NCBI RefSeq assembly: GCF_029395495.1
Contig: NZ_CP113918.1
Location: 1,922,001 to 1,986,000 of the forward strand
Length of the DNA: 64,000 nucleotides
Origin: Bifidobacterium sp. ESL0769
GTDB taxonomy: Bacteria; Actinomycetota; Actinomycetes; Actinomycetales; Bifidobacteriaceae
Direction: 5' to 3'
The notes under the pieces: generated by a model
Databases searched by the model: none
Told to the model about the DNA's origin: nothing
The model's input: the letters and a program-made list of their open reading frames with translations, nothing else
In this document: one piece after another, positions 44,135 through 51,957 of the stretch
How positions within the stretch are numbered: the stretch's first letter is position 1
Layout: each line of letters opens with the position of its first letter
Translations under genes and position numbers: made by a program

Positions 44135-46603
44135 ATGCCGGTTATGAGCAATCCCAACCCTGCGAACGCAGCCAGCCGCCAAGATGACGGCAAAACGTAT
44201 TTGCAGGGAGTTGAGAATGCTCGATTTTCTGGCGACACACTTTCGACAACGGATACAGCCACTACGGACACGGGCTCCAACAACGGCAGCATTGATTGTG
44301 CAACCAATAATAAGGTCGCTCCAACACAAGCTGTCGTTTCAGCAAAGACAGCAGCGCCAACGCATTTCGGTAAATTGTTCGTGTTTTTGCGCTGGGCGCT
44401 CGCGGTGGCGGCGTGCCTGTGGATCGCGCTGTGCACTTCACTGGGGCCACTCTACCGGCAATACGAGTTCAACCCCGCGGTTGCCACAATCCGAGCGTTC
44501 TCATGGAACAATGCGGCCATCTTTGCCTTTACCTTCGCCGTCTGCCTGCTTGTCATCATCGAACTCGTCCGTTTCGGGCGCGGGCAGTTGCTGATTCCCT
44601 ATGATTTCGGCATTCGAGCAAAATACAAGGCTTGGCGCGAACGTCGGCAGACCCGTAAGCCAGTAATCGCAAATAAGAAAACCGGCAACACCGATAAACC
44701 AGATACTTCTTCCGCTAACGCGTCGCCTAGCGAGACTTTCACCGAAAACGATGCAAAATTAGACAACAGGATCTGGCTACGCACCAGAATCTGGCGACGC
44801 ATACGGCGCATGGCTTCAAGCATCCGTTCCGGGGCGCATCGCGGCATCATGTTCATCACCGATAAATGGTGGAAAATCGCGCTTATCCTCATCATCGGCT
44901 GGCTCTGGATCCCCATCACACTGGTGGCGGCGTTCGGCGCGGATATTCGCAGCCAGTTCCGTGAATTCAGCTGGGCCTGGAACCAATGGACCGGCCTGAA
45001 ACAGCCATATATCGGCTTCTTCTCCTTCGTTCCGATGGACATCTACCCCACCGCGCACTATCTGTGGCCGAGCAAACCCACCTATCTGACCGACCAACAC
45101 AACATCGTGCTCACGCTCATCTACGGCGGTGCGGGAACGATTTCGCGCTATTTCACCGGTGCGAACGACTGGGGCATCGCTGTGCTTGCTTCAGGCCAGC
45201 TACTGTTCGCCGCGTTCTGCCTGGCCGCCACCGCAAACCGCTTCTTCAATCACCCCTGGCTCAAGCCGCGCAGAAAACTGATTGAATTCCTCTCAGCCCC
45301 GACGCCAAAAAAGGACCGCCCCGCTTTAGCGCTGCAGAAAGCCGACGCCGCGAGATTCGTCGGCCCTCTCCCCCGTTTCTTCATCCTCCTGCTTTTCCTG
45401 GTCTGCCCGTTGGTGCTGTTTTCGACGATAAGCCTGACGAAATCCCCACTGTTCGCCTTCGCGTTCGTCTGGTGGTTCGGAGTGGGCTACGAAATACTTT
45501 GCACCGCTAAATTCCCCGCGCCGTCCTACGACAGAATCGTTCTGCACCTGCGCAAACGCACATTCATCGCGCTGGTTCTTTCGACCATAGTCATGATGAT
45601 TTCGGCAAAATATGCGCTCTATATCATCCTTTTCGAGCTGATCATTGCTCTAATCGCCGACCACAAACGTTGGAAAACCTACCTTATCGGCATACTGCTG
45701 CCGGTCATTCTCTTCCAAGGCGCGGTCGGTCTGGCCGCACGAGACGGTGCCATCATCAACGGCGACCCCATCGAAAGTCACGGCGTCCAGCTGCAGCAAA
45801 TCGCACGCGTCGCCGTGCTCAACCCAAGCGGGATTCCGCAGGACGCCAGAAACAAACTCTCCTCGATCTTCAACCTCGACCAGATGGCGGAAGCCTATTT
45901 CCAGCAGGACGCCGACCCGGTGAAATCGTCAGGAATCCAGACGAAACGGGTCAGCTACCGCTGGCGCACCGTTACCAAAGCGGATATGAAGAATTTCAAC
46001 GCCGCATGGCTAGAAATAGTCAAGGCCAATCCGCGCATATCTCTGGACGCTTTGCTGGCCAAAAGCTACGGTTATTTCGACATCATGGATCCGCCGTATA
46101 TCGACATGACCTATTACGTCGTTTACGCAGGCAACGGGAACTTCACCGATTGGATCGGAAACTGGTGCGCCGACTGGCGAAAATCCGTCACCACTTTCGT
46201 GAAAAACTGGAGTTCGAAACCCGTGCTTGGCTGGCTCATCCACGGCAATACCTACGTCATCATCACACTGCTTTTGGGCGCGGCAGAAGTCATTCTGCGA
46301 CGTTGGAAAACGCTGGCCACGCACCTCCCGCTGCTACTTCTGATGGGTGTTATGGTTACTTCGCCGGCCAATAATTTCGAACGCCACATGCTTCCGCTGG
46401 TCTTCGTGCTGGGATTTGTGCTCCTCACGTTTTGGCAGGATTCGCGGACGCAGCGCACGCAGGCCCGTCTGCAAAGAGCCGAGGATTCCTCACGTACGTT
46501 AAACAAGGCAGATAAACCAGACAAGCACATGGCTTCCAGCTTCTCCGATGAACCGAATATCAGTGTCACTGGTAGCCACGAAGTCGCTGGACTAGAATCA
46601 TAA
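44135..46603 (+). CDS. Large multi-helix membrane protein (possibly DUF6020-type, glycosyltransferase-like)
   Basis: This protein of about 822 aa has a polar, Thr/Asn-rich N-terminus and ten or more hydrophobic segments. They include LRWALAVAACLWIALCTSLG, AAIFAFTFAVCLLVIIELV, IALILIIGWLWIPITLVAAF, FFILLLFLVCPLVLFSTISL, FIALVLSTIVMMISAKYALY, and near the C-terminus VIITLLLGAAEVILRRW and LVFVLGFVLLTFW. A large extracytoplasmic stretch (about 560-700) contains NGDPIESHGVQLQQIARVAV. The layout resembles polytopic GT-C-like or DUF6020 proteins found in bifidobacteria. This is from memory of the architecture, not a search. The start is ATG 44135 or 44144, with no strong Shine-Dalgarno at either. 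Its stop lies two bases before the PucR-like regulator, so both are likely co-transcribed. Confidence 0.65.
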   Translation: MPVMSNPNPANAASRQDDGKTYLQGVENARFSGDTLSTTDTATTDTGSNNGSIDCATNNKVAPTQAVVSAKTAAPTHFGKLFVFLRWALAVAACLWIALCTSLGPLYRQYEFNPAVATIRAFSWNNAAIFAFTFAVCLLVIIELVRFGRGQLLIPYDFGIRAKYKAWRERRQTRKPVIANKKTGNTDKPDTSSANASPSETFTENDAKLDNRIWLRTRIWRRIRRMASSIRSGAHRGIMFITDKWWKIALILIIGWLWIPITLVAAFGADIRSQFREFSWAWNQWTGLKQPYIGFFSFVPMDIYPTAHYLWPSKPTYLTDQHNIVLTLIYGGAGTISRYFTGANDWGIAVLASGQLLFAAFCLAATANRFFNHPWLKPRRKLIEFLSAPTPKKDRPALALQKADAARFVGPLPRFFILLLFLVCPLVLFSTISLTKSPLFAFAFVWWFGVGYEILCTAKFPAPSYDRIVLHLRKRTFIALVLSTIVMMISAKYALYIILFELIIALIADHKRWKTYLIGILLPVILFQGAVGLAARDGAIINGDPIESHGVQLQQIARVAVLNPSGIPQDARNKLSSIFNLDQMAEAYFQQDADPVKSSGIQTKRVSYRWRTVTKADMKNFNAAWLEIVKANPRISLDALLAKSYGYFDIMDPPYIDMTYYVVYAGNGNFTDWIGNWCADWRKSVTTFVKNWSSKPVLGWLIHGNTYVIITLLLGAAEVILRRWKTLATHLPLLLLMGVMVTSPANNFERHMLPLVFVLGFVLLTFWQDSRTQRTQARLQRAEDSSRTLNKADKPDKHMASSFSDEPNISVTGSHEVAGLES

Positions 46604-46605
46604 GT

Positions 46606-47574
46606 ATGAGCATGCACGACAACGACAACAAAGGTACAGAATCGGCACAGCCAGCCGATTTTCTGAGCCTTGCCGAAGGAGCGGCCGATATCGCGCACCA
46701 AGAAAAAACAAGTGGTCAAAGACTTGCCGATGGTGAAAACCAGACACGGCGTATCACCGTCATTGCCGATACGCACGACAACAAAAAAGATGCCGAGCAG
46801 ACGAAAATCTTCGAAAAACTAGGCAGCCAGGAAAACCTTGAGTCCATCGCCTTCGAGTGCCTGGCCAATGGGATTCACGACAAACGCGTCGTTTCGCTGT
46901 TGCACGTGCTGGGTTGGCCGGAAACGTTCAGCTGCTTCGCGGTCGGGGGCGCTGCCGCACTCACTTTTGAAACAGCAAAATCCATCATTGTCAAAGGCGC
47001 CCACGACCTCGGCAGCCAATTTTGTCTGGTCGGGCGCAGCAACGGATTGACCATCGGCCTTGTCGTGGTCCAAAGCGCGGCAACGCCGGAAGTAACCTGC
47101 ACAGCGGTGATGAAGGCATTCGACGTGCAACAACCCGTGTGCCTTGGACCGACTCGGCGTAACGCAACTGGAGCCACGCGAACATTGGGCGCTGTGCTTT
47201 CCGCGTTCCACGTGATGCCGGCGATTCACCCACTGCCCAGGCCTGCCCGAGCGGCCGACATGCTGCCCGAACGTGCGCTGGTCGGCGACATCGATGCCAT
47301 CGATGAGCTTTATCAGACCGTCTATCAGAGTCTCAAAAGCGAGAACGAAAACGACCCGACACTTCAGACCGTTTCCGCGTTCCTCACCTACGGCGGATCG
47401 CTTGATGCCACGGGCAAGGCCTTGAACGTGCATCCGAACACCGTACGCTACCGCATCAAGCGCGCCGCCGACGCCACCGGCTGGGACGCTAACGACCCGC
47501 GCGATGCCTACGTGCTGCGCACCGCCATCACCATCGGCGCCATCCGAGATTCCGAAAGCCACCTTAACTCCTGA
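46606..47574 (+). CDS. PucR-family transcriptional regulator, FasR-like
   Basis: This 322-aa protein has a C-terminal PucR/CdaR helix-turn-helix: VSAFLTYGGSLDATGKALNV followed by HPNTVRYRIKRAADATGWD. The middle (LHVLGWPETFSCFAVGGAAA, GRSNGLTIGLVVVQSAA, LGAVLSAFHVMPAI) matches the layout of PucR-like regulators, in which a ligand or effector region precedes the helix-turn-helix. In Streptomyces the PucR-type protein FasR activates fatty acid synthase genes. The proximity here to birA, acc and fas makes a FasR-like role likely but not proven. It follows the membrane protein gene by two bases and converges on the lacI-type gene, with 11 bp between stops. Confidence 0.8.
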   Translation: MSMHDNDNKGTESAQPADFLSLAEGAADIAHQEKTSGQRLADGENQTRRITVIADTHDNKKDAEQTKIFEKLGSQENLESIAFECLANGIHDKRVVSLLHVLGWPETFSCFAVGGAAALTFETAKSIIVKGAHDLGSQFCLVGRSNGLTIGLVVVQSAATPEVTCTAVMKAFDVQQPVCLGPTRRNATGATRTLGAVLSAFHVMPAIHPLPRPARAADMLPERALVGDIDAIDELYQTVYQSLKSENENDPTLQTVSAFLTYGGSLDATGKALNVHPNTVRYRIKRAADATGWDANDPRDAYVLRTAITIGAIRDSESHLNS

Positions 47575-47585
47575 AATCTGTATAT

Positions 47586-48701
47586 TTAAAGCCGCGGAAC
47601 CGGACCCAGCGAATGGCGTTGGATGACTTCGGCGGGAATAAGGCCGGCACCGTGAGCGTTGGCAGCGAATGTGGTCTCGAGCCCTTCTCCGAGCAAACGC
47701 AAGGTCTCGCGCATCGAAGCCGTGCCAAGCCCCTCGAAATCGGGGCGCACCGTCGTCAGCGGCGGCCACATATCGTTGACACCGGTCATGTCGTCGAAAC
47801 CGACCACGCTCACATCCTGAGGAATACGCAAGCCATGCTCGTGCAGGGCACGGGTGACGCCGATCGCCTGCGCATCGTTGGCGGTGACGATGACGGTGGG
47901 CTTCTCAGCGCCGACCGAACCGAGACTTTCCAGCTCGTGGTTCATGCGCGCATAGGCCTCGGAGGAATCCCAGGAATTGCACTGAATCTCACGGGATTCG
48001 ATGTGATATTGGGTGGCCGCCTTGCGCCAACCGAGCAAACGCGTCACAGCATCGCGCCATTGCACCGGACCGACGAAATAAAGTGCGGAACGGTGCCCGA
48101 ACCGGGCAATCAGGCGCGCCACCTCATGCATTGCACCCCACTGGTCGATACCAACCAAAGCCGTGCGACCGCGGCCTTCGGCATCCATCAGCCCGCCCGC
48201 CCGGCTCATCGAAAGATTGCCGTGTGTGGAGGTAATCAGGACGCGCGGCTCGGGAAGCTTGGTGCGACAGGCCGCCGAAAACATGATATCCGTCGGGGTC
48301 AGAAAGATGAAAGCGTCAACGTTCTGTTCCTCGAACGTGCGGCACAGGTTCTCGAACTCACTTTGCGTGCAGCGCGCCTCGTGTACCATGGAGACCATAA
48401 GGAAAAGTCCGTGACGGCGCACAATGGTTTCAATGGCACCTATCGCCGAAATCGGGCCGAGGAAATTGAGACCGCCGGCGATGAGGCCGATGGTGCGGGA
48501 ACGGTGAGAAGCCAGTGTTCTCGCGGAATTGCTGGGGCGATAGCCAAGCACGTCGATGGCATGCTGGACGCGGGTGCGGGTGGCGTCGGAGACTTCGGAG
48601 GAATGGTTGATGACGCGCGAAACCGTCTGGTGGCTGACCCCCGCCATTTTGGCTACTTCGAACATTGACGGCCGCTTGCCCGAATTGCGTTGAGCGCTCA
48701 T
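47586..48701 (-). CDS. LacI-family transcriptional regulator
   Basis: This 371-aa repressor starts SAQRNSGKRPSMFEVAKMAG. The N-terminal LacI helix-turn-helix is FEVAKMAGVSHQTVSRVINH with the hinge SNSARTLASHRSRTIGLI. It is followed by a periplasmic-binding-protein-like effector domain ending VSVVGFDDMTGVNDMWPPLT. It would bind an operator in the absence or presence of a sugar-like ligand, which is not identifiable. ATG 48701 is fixed by AGGAGG five bases upstream; the frame is open to 48743. No sugar operon is adjacent. Two palindromes upstream (48721-48739 and 48752-48763) suggest self-regulation. It lies downstream of rplS-lepB-rnhB on the same strand, with a 156-bp gap that probably contains its own promoter. 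Confidence 0.92.
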   Translation of the reverse strand: MSAQRNSGKRPSMFEVAKMAGVSHQTVSRVINHSSEVSDATRTRVQHAIDVLGYRPSNSARTLASHRSRTIGLIAGGLNFLGPISAIGAIETIVRRHGLFLMVSMVHEARCTQSEFENLCRTFEEQNVDAFIFLTPTDIMFSAACRTKLPEPRVLITSTHGNLSMSRAGGLMDAEGRGRTALVGIDQWGAMHEVARLIARFGHRSALYFVGPVQWRDAVTRLLGWRKAATQYHIESREIQCNSWDSSEAYARMNHELESLGSVGAEKPTVIVTANDAQAIGVTRALHEHGLRIPQDVSVVGFDDMTGVNDMWPPLTTVRPDFEGLGTASMRETLRLLGEGLETTFAANAHGAGLIPAEVIQRHSLGPVPRL

Positions 48702-48720
48702 TCCTGCCTCCTCTTGCCAG

Positions 48721-48739
48721 TTCGCGTGCGTTACGCGAA
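48721..48739. promoter_or_regulatory. Palindrome in the lacI-type gene leader
   Basis: Perfect 7-bp arms TTCGCGT and ACGCGAA are separated by five bases, 20-38 bp upstream of the start codon. This is a candidate second operator or a leader hairpin. Confidence 0.4.
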
Positions 48740-48751
48740 ACACACTCCATA

Positions 48752-48763
48752 GTGAACGTTCAC
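48752..48763. promoter_or_regulatory. LacI-type operator upstream of the LacI-family gene
   Basis: The perfect palindrome GTGAACGTTCAC, with the AACGTT core typical of LacI-family operators, lies 51 bp before the start codon. Autoregulation is the likely reading. Confidence 0.6.
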
Positions 48764-48857
48764 AAGTCTACTCGACCTTGCCTATCGAGGAGGTTTCGGC
48801 TCACTTCGCATGTCCTGCTCCAAGCCTTTAGCTATTGGGCCAACGGGACAGAAGCAC

Positions 48858-49610
48858 TTAGACCAAGTGCCAACTGACGCGATGGAGCGAAGTCGGACCA
48901 TACTTGGCGATAGCGGCACGATGGGCAGCGGAACCGTAGCCCTTGTTGTGCTGCCACTGGTAAGGCGCGTAGTTCGGGTTGCCTTGCGCCAGTGCGACCA
49001 TCAGCCGGTCTCGCGTCACTTTGGCAATGACCGAAGCGGTAGAAACCAGCGCACAGCTCTGGTCAGCCTTCACCTTGGTGGTCACGTTCGGCAGAATGGG
49101 AACTGCAGGCGCGTCAAACGTCCCAGCAGCCTTTGAAATATAGTCATTCGGCCCATCCAAAATCGCACCGACGCGAAGCTGACCTGAGTCGATTTTGAGT
49201 TCACGCTCGACCTCGTTGACCGCACGCAGGGACGCGATGCCCAAAGCGTAGGAAATGCCCCACTCGTCGATTTCCTTGTTGCTGGCCTGGCCGACCGCAC
49301 TAGCCGCGCACCATGAACGCAGGCCCTCGAACATCGCTTCGCGCTTGTGTTCCGTCAACAGTTTGGAATCGGCCACGCCGTCAGGCACATCGAGCCCATC
49401 CAGATCGCGAGCCCACACTGCGGCGGCGCCCACCATCACCGGGCCGGCGAGCGCACCGCGCCCCACTTCGTCAAACCCGACAATCAAATCGAAACCTCGC
49501 CCAGCCAGCTCGCGTTCCAAATCCAGAGTCGGCGCGACGAAATGGTGAACAGCACGACTTTGCTTCTTAGTAACCGCGCTTTGAGATTCCGGAGTCGCTT
49601 TGACGCCCAT
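48858..49610 (-). CDS. rnhB: Ribonuclease HII
   Basis: This 250-aa RNase HII cleaves the RNA strand of RNA-DNA hybrids and removes ribonucleotides from DNA. The active-site region is IVGFDEVGRGALAGPVMVGA, with DGVADSKLLTEHKRE, VGAILDGPNDY, and VKADQSCALVSTASVIAKVT followed by RDRLM. It has a 38-residue N-terminal extension and ends YGPTSLHRVSWHLV. ATG 49610 has AAAGG eight bases upstream. It sits between lepB and the lacI-type gene in the common rplS-lepB-rnhB order. Confidence 0.96.
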   Translation of the reverse strand: MGVKATPESQSAVTKKQSRAVHHFVAPTLDLERELAGRGFDLIVGFDEVGRGALAGPVMVGAAAVWARDLDGLDVPDGVADSKLLTEHKREAMFEGLRSWCAASAVGQASNKEIDEWGISYALGIASLRAVNEVERELKIDSGQLRVGAILDGPNDYISKAAGTFDAPAVPILPNVTTKVKADQSCALVSTASVIAKVTRDRLMVALAQGNPNYAPYQWQHNKGYGSAAHRAAIAKYGPTSLHRVSWHLV

Positions 49611-49750
49611 ATACGTTGCCTTTCAGCGATTTTCCATTACTACAACGAGGATACTCCATCATGCCTGAGCCATCTCAAAATCCCATAACGTAATACATAA
49701 CTATACAGTGACATCATCAGCAGCGAAACCGATATCAAACGCTTATAATC

Positions 49751-50506
49751 CTATGATTTCGGCACGCCCGGGACAGCGGAGAAAACCTCATGATACGACT
49801 TGACAGCCTTGAAATGGCTGAACGGCCAGAAAGTGAACATCGCGACCCCGCTGATGTTGGCCATCGGTACCAACCCGCCGTTGCCGTCGTCGGCATGGTA
49901 ACGCGAATCGGCAGAATTGGCGCGGTTGTCGCCCATCACGAAAACATTGCCGGCGGTCACCTTGATCTTAAACGCAAAATTGCTGGGCTCGGTGCCGGGC
50001 TTGATGTACGAAGTCTCGTCAATCGCCACGCCGTTGACGGTAACCGGCGATCCGCTGCCCTTACACGCCACTACGTCGCCGGGCATGCCGATCAACCTCT
50101 TGATAAGGTCGTCGGAGCCGTGGTTGTCAGTTCCGGCGAGCCAGTGCGCTGGGTCTTTGAAAACGATGACATCGCCACGTTTGAGCTTGTTCATCGGCCG
50201 CGCGAGACGGTTGGTGACCAGGCGATCGCCGATTTGGATGGTGTCTTCCATGGAGCCGGAAGGAATCTCATAAACGCCGATGATAAATACCCGCAGCAGC
50301 ACCAAGACCAGCACGAACACCGCAAACGGCACCACAAAGCTCAAGAGATCGTGGAATGTATAGCTCTCAGATTCCGGGTCAGCATGTTCCGGATTGGCGT
50401 AAAGATTGCGCGGCTTGGGCTCTTGGCTTACCCCGTAATCCGCGACCGCGATGATATGCGAATCCGTCTCGCGCCGCTTATCATCACGCGTATCGTCTCC
50501 CGCCAT
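49751..50506 (-). CDS. lepB: Signal peptidase I
   Basis: This 251-aa membrane protease removes signal peptides from exported proteins, presumably including the surface proteins in this window. An N-terminal cytosolic part is followed by one span (FVVPFAVFVLVLVLLRVFII). The catalytic Ser85 is in YEIPSGSMEDTIQIGD and the general-base Lys136 in DLIKRLIGMPGDVV. FVMGDNRANSADSRYH is the last conserved box. ATG 50506 has GGGAGG five bases upstream. It is followed by rnhB on the same strand. Confidence 0.96.
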   Translation of the reverse strand: MAGDDTRDDKRRETDSHIIAVADYGVSQEPKPRNLYANPEHADPESESYTFHDLLSFVVPFAVFVLVLVLLRVFIIGVYEIPSGSMEDTIQIGDRLVTNRLARPMNKLKRGDVIVFKDPAHWLAGTDNHGSDDLIKRLIGMPGDVVACKGSGSPVTVNGVAIDETSYIKPGTEPSNFAFKIKVTAGNVFVMGDNRANSADSRYHADDGNGGLVPMANISGVAMFTFWPFSHFKAVKSYHEVFSAVPGVPKS

Positions 50507-50640
50507 CCGGGCCTCCCGCCATATTCATATCCCTGCCGCCCCAAACGGCAATCCAACGATAACTGAAAACCATCATAGTATGCAGCACCGTACAGAGATG
50601 TCATGCATTACGACATATGCGACCGAATCACTGAATAAAG

Positions 50641-50675
50641 CAAAACGGCGGCCGGAATTGAATCCCGACTGCCGT
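50641..50675 (-). terminator. Terminator of rplS
   Basis: On the minus strand a hairpin (ACGGC-GTCGG arms pairing CCGGC-GCCGT with one mismatch) runs into TTTTGCTTT, 27 bp past the rplS stop. Confidence 0.8.
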
Positions 50676-50701
50676 ATAGCACATAGCGTTTAGGCTTGCA
50701 T

Positions 50702-51070
50702 TCACGCCTTGGCGCTGTTGTCCTGACGCTCGGTGATACGAGCGGCCTTGCCACGCAGGGCACGCAGGTAGTAGAGCTTGGCGCGACGAACGCGGCCGTG
50801 ACGCAGTACCTTGATGGAATCGATCGACGGGGAGTGCAGCGGGAAGCGGCGCTCAACGCCGCAACCGAAGCTGACCTTGCGGACGATGAACGTCTCGCGC
50901 AGGCCCGCGCCCGAACGCGCGATCACCACGCCGGTGAACGCCTGAAGACGGGAGTTGTTACCTTCCTGAATCTTGACGTTGACCTCGACGGTGTCGCCGG
51001 GACGGAACTCCGGGATAGAATCCGAGGACTTCATGTGCTTGGCATCAAATGCCTCAATAGCGTTAACCAT
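50702..51070 (-). CDS. rplS: 50S ribosomal protein L19
   Basis: This 122-aa L19 lies at the 30S-50S interface. It carries [40 protein letters not shown] and the signature [25 protein letters not shown] 51070 has AGGTGAAACA upstream. A terminator follows directly, so rplS is at least partly uncoupled from lepB. Confidence 0.97.
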   Translation of the reverse strand: MVNAIEAFDAKHMKSSDSIPEFRPGDTVEVNVKIQEGNNSRLQAFTGVVIARSGAGLRETFIVRKVSFGCGVERRFPLHSPSIDSIKVLRHGRVRRAKLYYLRALRGKAARITERQDNSAKA

Positions 51071-51479
51071 TGTTTCACCTGTCGCTGCCGCATATCAGCG
51101 TACATGTCAGGGGCGGCGCCGCACTTTCGTGCCCAGCGGCTGATGGAGCCGAACGCGCCCACTATCGTATTCCGCCGAAACCCGGCGGAATGTTGCCGAT
51201 TCGCCATAGCAGTTGCATCCGAACCAACAGAAGCAACCACAAGGCTGAACCCAGATGAAGAAGCGAACCCATGCGGCAGCCCGCCTCTTGGCATAACAAA
51301 CTTTTATTTTAGCGAAATACGGCGACACTTGCGCAAACACCTGCACCACAAACCGAAACGATAAATATAATGGATATTTTCTCGAAACAAACCAATTTGA
51401 CAAGCCGCGTCGAGGCCCTTATTTTAGGGGCGGTAATAATTTTCGTGCACGGCACACCGAGTCGAAGGAGGTGGGGATC
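51071..51479. other. Gene-free region between rplS and the ABC transporter leader
   Basis: This presumably contains the divergent promoters of rplS and of the small ORF and transporter. Short open frames cross it without ribosome binding sites. I see no other structure. The last bases carry AAGGAGG (51465-51471), which serves the small ORF. Confidence 0.35.
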
Positions 51480-51575
51480 ATGGCTGACGATCTTCCTAGT
51501 AGTATCAACGATCTGCATCATTTGTGCAGCTGTGCGCAACCTCATCTCGACACGATGACTCGGCGCTGGATGTAA
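51480..51575 (+). CDS. Putative 31-codon small ORF upstream of the ABC transporter
   Basis: An ATG at 51480 with a perfect AAGGAGG eight bases before it opens a 31-codon frame (MADDLPSSINDL, then HHLCSCAQPH, ending RRWM and TAA). The peptide is His/Cys-containing and hydrophilic, without a signal peptide or membrane span. It lies 380 bp before the transporter permease gene, so it could be a small protein or a regulatory leader. I recognise no homologue. The support is the ribosome binding site and position only. Confidence 0.45.
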   Translation: MADDLPSSINDLHHLCSCAQPHLDTMTRRWM

Positions 51576-51739
51576 ATCTCACCTTCTGTTTTTAGCCCGT
51601 CACGCTACGAGCGTAAGACAGCGTGAAACGATTCTTCCAACACGCAGATGATTCCGCTTTCGAGATTCCATTTCAATTCAATCAACGTATCTATAGCGCC
51701 GCAAACCCACGGATATCGCAGGATATAACGGCATCAAGG

Positions 51740-51811
51740 ATTTACGATTCACAACTGAAAGTCTGCACCTGACCGCTTCAAACCGGAGTGGCAATTGCAG
51801 GAATCGTAAAT
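51740..51811 (+). ncRNA. Candidate structured leader RNA before the ABC transporter
   Basis: The 72-base segment can fold into nested stems. P1 is 11 bp and perfect (ATTTACGATTC with GAATCGTAAAT). P2 is CTGCA (51763-51767) with TGCAG (51796-51800), its 3' strand directly abutting P1. There may be a small CCG/CGG hairpin inside. A 12-nt one-sided bulge separates P1 from P2. It lies between the small ORF and the transporter start. It does not match a riboswitch class that I know. Confidence 0.4.
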
Positions 51812-51957
51812 TTCTGATGCTTGCTATGCTGCTGTCTGTCATTTGATTTTTAAAGCCACTCAGCTTCGACCCGAAATCCCGATAAACGCTGCAACCGCAA
51901 CAAAACTTCCACTGGAAATTCGCGAGCGCCACGATACACCGTTCATGAGGAATCATC

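Noticed and set aside
51576..51957. Guanidine-I (ykkC) or TPP riboswitch before the transporter
   Set aside because: The conserved motifs of these classes are absent; only a generic nested hairpin is seen.
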